32,500 nt of DNA from Prorocentrum cordatum (Eukaryota > Sar > Dinophyceae > Prorocentrales > Prorocentraceae): the NCBI GenBank assembly GCA_963575745.1, contig CAUYUJ010015956.1, positions 62,336 to 94,835 of the forward strand. The letters run 5' to 3'. The notes beneath the pieces were generated by a model. That model had not been told where the DNA came from and made no database searches. It saw nothing but the letters and a program-made list of their open reading frames with translations. Below are positions 9,282 through 17,730 of the stretch, piece after piece. Every line of letters starts with the position of its first letter. The first letter of the stretch is position 1. A program made the position numbers and the translations under genes.

Positions 9282-9326
9282 CCTCCTCCTCCTCCTCCTC
9301 CTCCTCCTCCTCCTCCTCCTCCTCCT
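9209..9326 (+). repeat. (TGCTCC)n followed by (TCC)n
   Basis: About twelve hexamer units of CTCCTG (9209-9279) pass directly into pure CTC (to 9326). The junction shows a hexamer variant expanding beside its parent trinucleotide. Confidence 0.95.
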
Positions 9327-9413
9327 TCTGAACATCTGCTCACCCCTCCCTTGGTAACCTTCCGGGCCTGGGTCCCCGTCTCACCCCATCAATCCCCTTG
9401 TAAAACCGTTTAA

Positions 9414-10221
9414 CTCACGTCTCGTGTCGCAGGGCTCCCGATCGTCGGCTTCGCGCCCGAGGCCTCAGATGTCGGTGGCTTCCGTCCAGCGCCGTGCGCT
9501 GGCCAACGCGCTGGCGTCTGCTCTTGGTGTGGCGCTGACTGCGCACAGGGCGGCGGGCATTTCGGGGTCCATCGGCGGACTGCGGCGAGCTTGGCCTGCG
9601 CCGTGGCGGTTGCCGAGCTGCAGGCCTTGTCGGGCCGAGCGGCGACAGCCTGCTGCCCCAGCGGCGGCCACCCCGGCGGTGGTGGTGGCGGCCCCGCACA
9701 CAGGTGGCGCCGCCGTCGCGCGAGGCGCAGGAGGGCGGGTGCTGACGTGGAGACTCCTACGATGATTGAGGGGACCGGGGAGGGCGACGCACGATGAGCT
9801 GCCCGACGACTCCTTGGGGGGACGATCTGCCTGTCATGGCCCATCCGCGGCTTCGCGATGGTGCGCATCTTCGGGGTGGCCTTAGTGATCGTGGTGGAGG
9901 CGCTGCTGGCGTGGCGGGCCCGGGCCCAGTTTCGGGGCAGGAGGCCAATGCAGCTGTCAATGGTCGTGGCGTCCACGGGCGTGCGCCGCGAGTTGCGGCT
10001 GACGTGAAGGAGCAGGTGGCCGAGCTGGCAGCGCGGCTGGGCACGGCCCCTGGCAACCTCTGCGCCCCTTGACGAGCCCGGGGTTCAGCTCGGCCACGCC
10101 CCGAGCTCCTCGGACAACGACGCGCTGAAGCGCATCGTAGAGTTCGCCACCAGCCTTGCCAAGCATTTGGCGGATTTCGGAAACCCTGAGTCCAAACATG
10201 GTTTCATCTCTTGGGGATGCA
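9414..10221 (+). pseudogene. Probable frameshifted gene remnant, plus strand, unknown family
   Basis: Three successive plus-strand segments read like protein with G/C-ending codons, but in alternating frames. Segment 1 (9414-9797) contains a Cys/His cluster, CSWCGADCAQGGGHFGVH (C-x2-C-x3-C-x5-H-x3-H), followed by a likely helix (LACAVAVAELQALSG). Segment 2 (about 9800-10066, other frame) ends ADVKEQVAELAARLGTAPGN. Segment 3 (from 10068, first frame again) includes SSSDNDALKRIVEFATSLAK and LADFGNPESKHG, then runs into a CTTCCGCC repeat. A possible splice acceptor (GTGTCGCAG, 9424-9432) precedes segment 1. I recognise no family. The minus strand is also open over much of this stretch, so strand choice rests on codon composition and is uncertain. 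Either a decayed gene or exons of a multi-exon gene would fit. Confidence 0.3.
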
Positions 10222-10226
10222 CTTTT

Positions 10227-10318
10227 TACTTCCGCCACCTTCCGCCGCCCTTCCGCCGGCTTCCGCCTGCGGAGGCGGCCTCGTTGTACTTCCGCCGACC
10301 TTCCGCCGCCTTCCGCGG
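10227..10318 (+). repeat. CTTCCGCC minisatellite
   Basis: The words CTTCCGCC and CCTTCCGCCG repeat about nine times. One inverted piece (CCTGCGGAGGCGG) lies in the middle. Confidence 0.85.
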
Positions 10319-10639
10319 CGGAAGAGATGGCACCTCCCTCGACCATCGAGGGCAGGGCCGTGCCTGAGACGCCTCCTTTGGGCCTGGCCACCTTGGCCTC
10401 GCTTGGGCCGTCGGGCCTGCCGCGGCCCCCCGTGTGCGCCGCGGCTTGCACGCGCGGTGGGGAAGCCGTGGTGCGCCCTCCCCCTCGCACGGAAGCGCGG
10501 CTGGCAAGCAGGCCGTCGGGCACCGCAGTTCAGAGGCGCGCTGTCGGACAGAATCGACCGCTCGCTCTCGGCCTGAGCCCTATCCCCCCTCCACCTCCCC
10601 CGCTCCCCCCCCCGCATCCCCCCTCGGCCAGCGAAGACG

Positions 10640-10846
10640 GCTCCTCCCCCTCCCCCTCCCCCTCCTTCTCTTCCTCCTCCTCCTCCTCCTCCCCCTCCTC
10701 CTCGTCCTACTCCTCCTCCTCCTCCTCCTCCTCCTCCTCCTCCTCCTCCTCCTCCTCCTCCTCCCCCTCCTCCTCCTCCTCCTCCTCCTCCTCCTCCTCC
10801 TCCTCCTCCTCCTCCTCCTCCTCCTCCTCCTCCTCATCCCCCTGCT
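10640..10846 (+). repeat. (CTC)n microsatellite, about 200 bp
   Basis: CTC repeats, nearly pure from about 10710, with CCCTCC and CGTCCTACT interruptions at the start. Confidence 0.95.
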
Positions 10847-11033
10847 CCCCCCAACTTGTGGTGGTCGCGCTCCGCGACCGCCCCGCGCCGCCGGCCGCCA
10901 GCCCGCCCGCCGCGGCCGCGGCGGCGCGCGCCCCCAGGCGCGCGCAGGGGGCGAGCCACGGGCTCGAGCAGACGCGCCGCTCCCCCCCCCCTAAAACGAC
11001 GCGAAGATCGGGACAAAATCGGATCGGGATAAC
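10847..11033. other. GC-rich sequence, nothing recognised
   Basis: GC-rich with GGCCGCGGCGGCGCGC-like stretches and no gene or element. The last 50 bp contain AATCGGATCGGGAT-type words that recur at 11800-12000. Confidence 0.4.
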
Positions 11034-11170
11034 TCGAAATCTCTGAGAATCGGCGGGCTGGGAGGGTGTATTGGGCGCCGCGGCCGCTCCAGAGCGTTCC
11101 GGAACGCTCTGAGAGCGCTCCGGAACGCTCTGGAGCGATTTATCCCGATCCTAGCCATGTTTTACCCCCT
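11034..11170. repeat. Dispersed repeat G, copy 1, with 53 bp perfect hairpin (11085-11137)
   Basis: The core reads CGCTCCAGAGCGTTCCGGA at its left and the exact reverse complement TCCGGAACGCTCTGGAGCG at its right. The 53 bp also contains a second inverted pair. Flanks such as GGCGCCGCGGCC and TTATCCCGATCC recur at 19866-20000, where the hairpin is degenerate (GGAGCGTTCCCGAATGCTCT). Confidence 0.8.
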
Positions 11171-11239
11171 CCCCTGCCTCGCCCAGGAGAGCCCGGCAGG
11201 CCCCTTCGCCGATTCGGTTCAGGTGGCCTGGCGCTTAGC

Positions 11240-11474
11240 GGGCCCTGGAAACGACAGGGCCGTTCTTTTACCGGTTCCGTTTTGCCGTTTTTTTGCCGGT
11301 TCCGACGCCGTTTTTTTACTGGTTCCGTCGCCGTTTTTTGACCAGTTCCGGCTCCGGTCCAATCCTGGAGCTGTTTTTGTTGCCGTTTCCGGTCGCCGTT
11401 TTTTGGCCGTTTCCATTTTCAAGGGACATTTTTTGGGAAAGGGTGGAAAAACGGCCCTGCCGTTTCCGGGGCCC
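11240..11474. mobile_element. MITE-like element, family H (GGGCCCTGGAAACGACAGGG ends), 235 bp
   Basis: The left end GGGCCCTGGAAACGACAGGG matches the reverse complement of the right end (CCCTGCCGTTTCCGGGGCCC) with two mismatches. The match extends through GCCGTT. The core holds three or four copies of a TACCGGTTCCGTCGCCGTTT-type unit. Two more termini of the family occur at 21790 and 25164-25192. No coding sequence. Target-site duplication is not clear. Confidence 0.8.
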
Positions 11475-12210
11475 ACGAAAGCCTGGCGCGAGGCACTCCT
11501 TCGTTGATCTTGTGACCTTGTGATTTTGCCTCTCTTATTTGGCTGCTGTTGCATTGTGTATAGCAGGTATAAATGAGTGCCAGTTGAGTTGAGGACGGCG
11601 CACCGCCATTCCCATCGTTCGACGGCGACGACGCCTGGGAGAGCCCAGCATCGACTCGACGACAACGCGCCCCAAGAAGCCCCCAGAGGGAGCCCGAACA
11701 GGGCCCCCAAGCGCCCCCAAGAACCTGCCAGGAATCGGGCAGGCCTCGTGGAATACAGTCCTGGACGCGCAGCAGTTGATAGAGGGGTCGGCGGATGAAG
11801 CGTAATTCTATAGAATCGAATCGACAAGGCGGATCGGCGATCGACACGACTCGGATCGGCGGAGAACTTGCCGAATCGGCGGGCATCGGCAGGCCAGTAT
11901 AGGCCTCCACTCAGAGAGATCGGAGCCCAAATCGGAATCCCAAGCCGAATCCGATCGGAATCGAAACCCGTCAAGATCGCATCGAACCGAATCGGAAGAC
12001 TCGAAACGAGCCCTACGTTGCTCCCATCGTACTTAAGGACCACATCCCAGGAATAACGAGCACCCAGATGACTATCGAAACAATGCCGAACGAAAGTCGC
12101 CTCCCAGGGCCCCACACGTGAAAACCCTGAATTGTTTGGTGCGTCCTTGGTGCTCGACAGTCTGTCTGGTGATCAAGGCTAACAGTATGTTATAATATCC
12201 TGAAGCTGAA
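11475..12210. other. No gene seen; degenerate GAATCGG motif 11800-12000
   Basis: Words related to CGAATCGGA, GATCGGCG and GGAATC recur through 11800-12000 at irregular spacing, including a shared motif with 11000-11050. The rest is mixed sequence without recognisable protein or RNA. Confidence 0.4.
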
Positions 12211-12386
12211 TATCGTTGAACCGATCCCCATCCCCAGCGGCGTGGCCTGGGCCCCACTGGCCGATTTACCCCTCCTAGATGGGGATCTGGGCCGCTCCCT
12301 GCGGGCTTCGAGGGGTGTACCCCCAACTGGGGTGGATATTTGGTGGGGGTCTCGAAGGGGGTGAGGCTGGGGATGGGGGTCGGATA
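12211..12386. mobile_element. TA-bounded MITE, family C, copy 1 (176 bp)
   Basis: The left end TATCGTTGAACCGATCCCCA is shared with 21899-22080 (TATCGTTTAACCGATCCCCA). The right end GGGGATGGGGGTCGGATA is a shortened form of that copy's right arm. The interior also matches the second copy almost throughout (CCCCACTGGCCGATTTACCC, TTCGAGGGGTGTA.CCCCAA). TA at both outer edges is compatible with a TA target site as in Tc1/mariner-type transposons (inference). Confidence 0.85.
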
Positions 12387-13170
12387 GGCAGAACATTGCG
12401 CACACGACGCGCGACAGGACACAATACCCTTCCGACGGCAACATGGCCTCCCAAACCACAGGACACAAGGGTACCCTGCCGAGGCCGCGACGCGCCCAGA
12501 ACGCGGCGGGCCAAGCCGCCGACACCCGCGGAAACCACAGGACGCAAGGATGCAGAGGACACGACGCGCGATGCACGGGACACGAGAGCACCCTCGACTT
12601 GGCGGGGTCGACCCTGGGAGGCAAACGAACCTGCCTCGCTCTTGACCACCCGTGTCCAAGGGATACCGAGCGGTGCCAAATCACGGCCCGCACAGGTCGG
12701 GCCGCGGAGGCGCGTGGCATGACTTGGCTCTGCCTGGAAGCGAAAGCGGGGTAAGCAATTCACGCTCTGGGACCCACTACTCCGGACTCCGGGCCGCCTG
12801 TGAGACGTGCTGAAACACGAGCCCTGCCTCTCGGGAGCGGCCAAAAAGGGGAGTGTCCAAGAGGGGGGGGGTGCAAATCATGACCGGCCGCATGTGCGCG
12901 GCCCAGCGGGGGGGCCTGGGACGCAATGAAATAAGAAGAGGCGCCATGACATCTGGGGAAAAATCATGGCCCGCGCCATGAAATCCCCCCCCCTTGTCAT
13001 CACCCCCCTCTTTTCCGAGCCCTGCCTCTCCCGCCGCCCCGCCGAGGCCTGGCCACCGCGCGGGCCGCGCGGTCCTCGGGCTCCTCCGCCCGGGCCACCG
13101 CGCCCGGAGGAGCGGCCGCGCCCTGCCGGGTCGCGCTCCAGGGACGGGGCGGGGGCCATCGAGCGCCAGC
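12387..13170. other. GC-rich sequence without gene; short dispersed block at 12717-12752
   Basis: TGACTTGGCTCTGCCTGGAA followed by GCGAAAGCGGGGTAAG (12720-12757) recurs with few changes at 15891-15924. ACAGGACACAAGGGTACCC and ACAGGACGCAAGG (about 12460 and 12539) are related to each other and to 17146. Otherwise nothing is recognised. Confidence 0.5.
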
Positions 13171-13176
13171 CCACGG

Positions 13177-13226
<50 letters not shown>
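13177..13226 (+). repeat. (GTC)n microsatellite
   Basis: About sixteen perfect GTC/TCG units. Confidence 0.95.
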
Positions 13227-13230
<4 letters not shown>

Positions 13231-13534
13231 CTGCCCCCTCGCGCAGGAGGCTGAGACATGCCCGCGTCGTGAACAGCATCTCGACGGGGGGGGATGTTTC
13301 CGGCCTGTGGGGGCCATGCAGGGGCCCCCAGGAACGCCCACAGAAACTGGTCGGGGTGAAAAGCCGCGCCCTGGGGGTATGTTGATACATTCTGGTGCCC
13401 ACATTGCGAAGACATCACGACACCAGAATCTGGGGAGGGGTCCCATGTCTCCGACGATCTGATCAGAGTGATGAGGCCGAGCGGTCATTCACCGTCCCTG
13501 GGTGGGTGGCTGAAGTGGGCTTCCGCGATGCGGA

Positions 13535-13795
13535 TTGCTGTTGTTGTTACTGTTGTCGTTGGTGGTGGTGTTGCGGTTGGTGTTGTTTTTGTTGTTGTTG
13601 TTGCTGCTGCTGTTGTTGTTTTTGTTGGTGGTGCTGTTTGTGTGGCTGTTGTGTGTTGTTTGTTCGTTGTTGATTATTGAGTGTTGATTGTTGATGGTTG
13701 AGTGTTGATTGTTGCTGTTGCTGTTGTTGGTGGTCGTGTTGTTGCTGCTGCTGTTGTTGTTGTTGTTGTTGTTGTTGGCGTTGCTGATATTGTTG
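13535..13795 (+). repeat. (GTT)n tract with GCT, GGT and GAT variants
   Basis: About 260 bp of TTG/GTT with GCT, GGT and TTGATT variants. Minus-strand frames give Gln-rich peptides, as expected for CAA/CAG. With no flanking gene, I treat this as a microsatellite. Confidence 0.9.
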
Positions 13796-13972
13796 ACTAC
13801 AGCTTTCTAGGACATGAGTATTGCTGGTCTCTGAAAGCGGCTTCGCGTGCTTTCGCCGCGACGCCGGCGGCAATTCCTATGAGAACGAGCCTCCCGCCCG
13901 AGCGCGGGCTTGCATGTAAATGTGTGCCCCTGGAGGCCCGGCTACTGCGGGATGGCGATTAATAACAAATAG

Positions 13973-14095
13973 GGGAGAGAACGATTAAAACAACAGAATA
14001 GTTCTCTGTTGTTTCTGCATAAGCTTCTGACTGGAGGAGAACGATTAAAAAGAATAGTTTTCCAGCCCGCGGCCGGTTTTTTCTAATCGTCATCC
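13973..14095. repeat. Cluster of inverted ACGATTA motifs
   Basis: GAGAACGATTAAAA occurs at 13977 and again at 14038, and the complement TTTTTTCTAATCGTCATCC lies at 14076-14094. A separate small hairpin, AACAACAGA with TCTGTTGTT, lies at about 13991-14012. This could be a decayed inverted-repeat element. Confidence 0.55.
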
Positions 14096-14154
14096 CGGGC
14101 GCCGCCGCGTGAACACGACCCCCGGTCATTTATTAACCGTCATCCTCCATTACA

Positions 14155-14690
14155 AAGACAACGGCTCCCGCTCGATATTTCCCGACATATTTACCCCGAG
14201 ACACCCTGCACAGAGAGGCCCCTGAGCTCAGGAACGGCGCTCCCGCTCGAGACTTCCTCGCAATCCACTCAAGTTGGCGGAGGACCAGCCACGACGACAA
14301 GGGCTCCTGCCCGATACTTCCTCACGGTTGACTCCGAGAGCCTCTGGCCAGGAAGGCCCCCAAACTCAGCAACGGCGCTCGCGCTCGAGACTTTCTCGCG
14401 GTTCAATCAAATTGGTGGAGGCCCAACTACGACGACAAGGGCTTTCGTTTCATACTTCCTCTATGTGTATTCCCAGAGGCCCTGGCCAGAGAGGCCCCCG
14501 AACTCAAAAGTGACGCTCTCGCTCGAGAAATTCTCGTAATTCCGGCAAGTTCGTGGAGGCCCAAGCACGGCGACAAGGGTTCTCGTTCGAGATTTCTCCA
14601 TATGTATTCCGAGAGCCCCTGGCCAGAGAGGCCCCCGAACTCAGGAACGGCGCTCTTGCTCGAGAGTTTCTCGCACTTCAGTCAGTGGCC
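14155..14690. repeat. Tandem array, about 137 bp unit, about 4 copies
   Basis: AGGCCCC.GA.CTCAG.AACGG followed by CGCTC.CGCTCGAGA.TT.CTCGCA starts at about 14217, 14356, 14491 and 14629. Each unit also contains a GGAGGCCCAAC.ACG.CGACAAGGG block. The units are long open in several frames, but the reading frame is not conserved among copies. A piece of the unit (GAGACTTCCTCGCAAT) appears inverted in the array at 23818-24001. Confidence 0.85.
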
Positions 14691-14810
14691 GACAAGGGAG
14701 GTATCCCTCCCGAAAGGAGGTGCGAGCGAAGACGAATCGGCCGGGTATCAAATGTTGGGGTATACAGAATGCAAGACACGCGTGACAGTCAAAGCGAACA
14801 ATATTGAAAT

Positions 14811-14831
14811 GTGTGTTGTTGTTGCTGCTAT

Positions 14832-14863
<32 letters not shown>

Positions 14864-14905
14864 TTGTAAATGTTGTTGTTATTGTTGTTGCTGTTGTTTC
14901 GCGTC
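14811..14905 (+). repeat. (GTT)n tract with GCT variants
   Basis: About 90 bp of TTG/GTT/GCT triplets directly after the 137 bp array. Confidence 0.9.
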
Positions 14906-14916
14906 GTCCCCCCCGC

Positions 14917-15225
14917 GACACGGCCCGCGACCTGGCCCGCGACCCGGCCCGCGACACACCCGCGACCCACCACGCGACCGCTGCACCCGCGACCCACCCG
15001 CGACCCACCCAAGACCCACTCCGCGACCCACCCGCGACCCACCCGCGACCCACCCCGCGACCCGCCCCGCGACCCACCCGCGACCCACCCCGCGCCCACC
15101 CGCGACCCACCCCGCGACCCGCCCCGCGACCCACCCTGCGACCCGCCCCGCAACCCACCCGCGACCCGGCCCGCAACCCACCTGCGACCCACCCGCGACG
15201 CACCCGCGCCCCACCCTGCGACCAC
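14917..15225 (+). repeat. Minisatellite, CCCGCGACCCAC-type unit
   Basis: CCCGCGACCCACC, CGCGACCCGCC and related 10 to 12 bp words run for 300 bp. All six frames are largely open (for example Thr-Arg-Pro runs), so the long frames here are not evidence of genes. Confidence 0.95.
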
Positions 15226-15526
15226 CCCACATTGCTTTAACGATAGAAACGGCGCCTGCAGGGGGCTCACTGCATACTTTGTTCAACCTTGGCGCCTGCG
15301 GCGGGCTTCTTCAGAGCCTCGCAGACTGCCGACGTCCTCGCCACCCCCTCACTCTTTTCCGCAACTGCGGGGTGCTACGTATGTTTGAAGCCCGGCACTG
15401 TCACTCAGTTTCGTCCCCTCCGGCCCCCGCATCCATCATTAAAAATTAGCCTGGCGAAAGACCCAACCATATGCAGTTGTGAGTAACGTCGTTGTGATCA
15501 TCGCCCTCGGTGGATCGCCTGCTGGG
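15226..15526. other. Mixed sequence without a recognised feature
   Basis: GGCGCCTGCAGGGGGC and GGCGCCTGCGGCGGGC form a short direct repeat (15251 and 15291). Nothing else is supported. Confidence 0.35.
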
Positions 15527-15924
15527 GCCACGAGGTGAAGGGTGTGTCAAAGTAAAGCGGTGCCGCCATGCGGGCGCTGTCAACGGGGCCGTAGTCCCTA
15601 TGGGGCCACGAAGCGTGTGAGAGGTGTGTGTGTGCCGAAATGTGCGGCTGTGACGCATGCGGGCTGCACCGCTGGGGCCTTCGGTGGAGCTCCCTACGGG
15701 GCCACGGACCGTGTCAGCGGTGTGCCAGCATGAACGGCTGGAACGCATGCGGGCTGCGCCACCGGGGCCTTCGGTGATGCTCCCTATGGGGCCACGAGGG
15801 GTGTGCCGACATGGGTGGCTGGAATGCATGCGGGCTGCGCAACTGGGGCCTCCAACGGTCCGACTGCGTCACGAGGCGATACTTGGTGTGACTTGGTTCT
15901 GCTTGGAAGCGAACGCGGGATGGG
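15527..15924. repeat. Tandem array, about 85-105 bp unit, plus dispersed block
   Basis: GGGGCCACGA followed by GTGT and then GCATGCGGGCTGC starts near 15531, 15602, 15704 and 15788. The unit also has a GGGGCCTTCGGTG block. The array ends in a TGACTTGGTTCTGCTTGGAA block (15891-15924) that is shared with 12720-12757. Confidence 0.8.
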
Positions 15925-16706
15925 TAAAGTCACCCCCTGCTCTCCCCCTCCCCCGAGCTCTTCTTATCCTCGATTCTCCCCTTTGAGCCTGCAGTGGGAG
16001 CTCGACCACAAGAAGCCCGAACAGGAGACCCTGGGACGTCCATTGATTCTCGGTGCGGGAGCGTCACGCTTCCCGTCGCAGAACCATCGAAATCCGGGGC
16101 ACCCTGCGAGCAGGGTGCCTCTTGGCGTGGGCCTCCGTTGCAGGAGGCGCGGTGCGAGCCCAGAAGGGGACGGCGACGGGGAGGAGAGGAGCAGGGATAG
16201 GAGCCCGCGGAGGAGCAGGCGCCCGTCCCAGCGTGGCCCCCCGTGACTAGGAGGGCGCCGCGCCGCCGCGCGCCTCCCCGGCCGCCGCCACGGTGGCCTG
16301 CCCGCCCGCGGGGGCACGGGGCGACGAGGCGGCCGCCTCGGGGGCTGCCGCGTGACCCGCCTGGCTCGGGGGGGGGAGGGGCCGAGGCGGAGGCGGAGGC
16401 GGAGGCTGAAGGGGGAGGGCCTCGTCTCCTCGCCCCCTCTCCCCTCTCCCTCCTCTCTCCCCCCCCCTCCCCCCTCCCCGTCCTCGGCCTCGGCCCGCCC
16501 ACTGGTCCACCTCCCCCTCGTCGTCTCCCTCCCCCTCCTCCTTTTCTTCCTCCTCCTGTTCTTCCCCCTTTTCCTCTTCTTCCCCCTCCTCGTCCTACCC
16601 TCCCCCTCCTCCTCCCCGACCCCCTCCCAGAGGACGAGGGGGAGGTGGGCCAAGGGGCGGGCCAAGCACGGAGAGGGGGCATGGGGGCAGAAGGGAGGGG
16701 GACCCG
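15925..16706. other. GC-rich and pyrimidine-rich sequence, no gene
   Basis: Long open frames on both strands are compositional. At 16380-16400 there is a short GGAGGC run, and 16430-16625 is C/T-rich with CTCCTC and CCCTCC runs. No recognised protein. Confidence 0.45.
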
Positions 16707-16805
16707 AATGCAGGACCAATCTCAACCGACTGGGACCAATTACGACCGACTGGGACACGTCTCAACCGGCTAGAAAACCAACTGGTACCAATTACAACCA
16801 GCCGC
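16707..16805. repeat. CTGGGACCAATTACGACCGA tandem motif, block 1
   Basis: Words GGACCAATCTCAACCGACT, GGGACCAATTACGACCGACT, GGGACACGTCTCAACCGGCT and GGTACCAATTACAACCAGC follow one another at about 24 bp spacing. The same motif appears inverted at 19695-19775. Confidence 0.85.
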
Positions 16806-17014
16806 TTCGGGCTTACAATGGGATTCCATGGTGTACAGCAAAGCACAAAATAATCGCCTTCAGGGTGCACATTCATTATGGAGGTCAGCATGGGTGTCCC
16901 CGTTGGAATTGGTACCGTTTCATGATATGGGAACTTTGTTGCTTTGCAACATTAACACCGGCCACTCCATAACAACGACAGGCATCCACCACAACATCAT
17001 ACATTCATAGCACA
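16806..17014. other. AT-richer spacer, nothing recognised
   Basis: The base composition is less GC-rich than the neighbours. A 60-residue plus frame (16828-17010) shows no known domain and no coding support. Confidence 0.4.
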
Positions 17015-17197
17015 TACAATCAAAAACCCTACTAAGGACGCGCGGTAAGGACGCAAGACCCTTGGAAGCCAAAATTTGGATTTTTCGCCATGCGGGCAAG
17101 CGAAAGAGGCCAAGGACGAGCCGCAAGAGCAAGGAAGACCAAGGACGCAAGGGTACCCTGAGCAAAGTCGCGCGTCCTTATTAGGTTTTTGACTGTA
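17015..17197. mobile_element. TA-bounded MITE, family J (TACARTCAAAAACC ends), 183 bp
   Basis: The left end TACAATCAAAAACCCTACTA with AGGACGCGCG matches the reverse complement of the right end (CGCGCGTCCTTATTAGGTTT then TTGACTGTA) over about 30 bp with three differences. Starting TA-CARTC resembles the TA target site and CAGT start of Tc1/mariner transposons (known family trait; assignment inferred). The core has ACGCAAG and AGGACG words and no coding sequence. Confidence 0.85.
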
Positions 17198-17293
17198 CCC
17201 ACACACACCTCCCACAAACACGGATTCCGAAAACCGAAGTATCATTATCCTCGTTTGCATCGGCCGTAAGTTCCCTCCTCCCTTCCTGCAGTT

Positions 17294-17600
17294 TCCCTCC
17301 TCCTCCTCCTCTTCTTTTTCCTCCTTCTCCTCCTCCTCCTCCTCCTCCTCCTCCTCCTCCTCCTCCTCCTCCTCCTTATCTACCTTCTGCCGCATTCCTC
17401 GTATTCCTGGTCGTTTTTCCCCTTCCTGCTTCTCTGTGATTCATCTCCCTCCTCCTCCTCCTCCTCCTCCTCCTCCTCCTCCCTCCTCCTCCTCCCCTCC
17501 TCCCCCTCGTTTTCCTAGTGTTCCTTCTCCTCCTTATCTGCCTCCTCCTCCTCTTCCCCCCCCTCCTCCTCCTCTTCTTCTTCTTCTTCTTCCTCCTCCT
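17294..17600 (+). repeat. (CTC)n tracts, three blocks
   Basis: Blocks lie at 17294-17372, 17446-17515 and 17525-17600. They are separated by ordinary sequence, and the last contains CTTCTT runs. Confidence 0.9.
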
Positions 17601-17730
17601 TGTCCTGTTCTTCCTGGTCCCAGGAGGTGCGGCGTGGCTCGACATTTTCGAGATCGGCTAAGACAGGTGGGCGTGGTCGAAGACACTCCCCGACTGCCTC
17701 TCGCCGAGCAGGGCCGAGCAAGGCCGAAAA

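Noticed and set aside
13535-13873. Minus-strand Gln-rich open frame as a polyglutamine protein
   Set aside because: The frame is almost entirely the GTT/GCT tract and has no flanking coding sequence.
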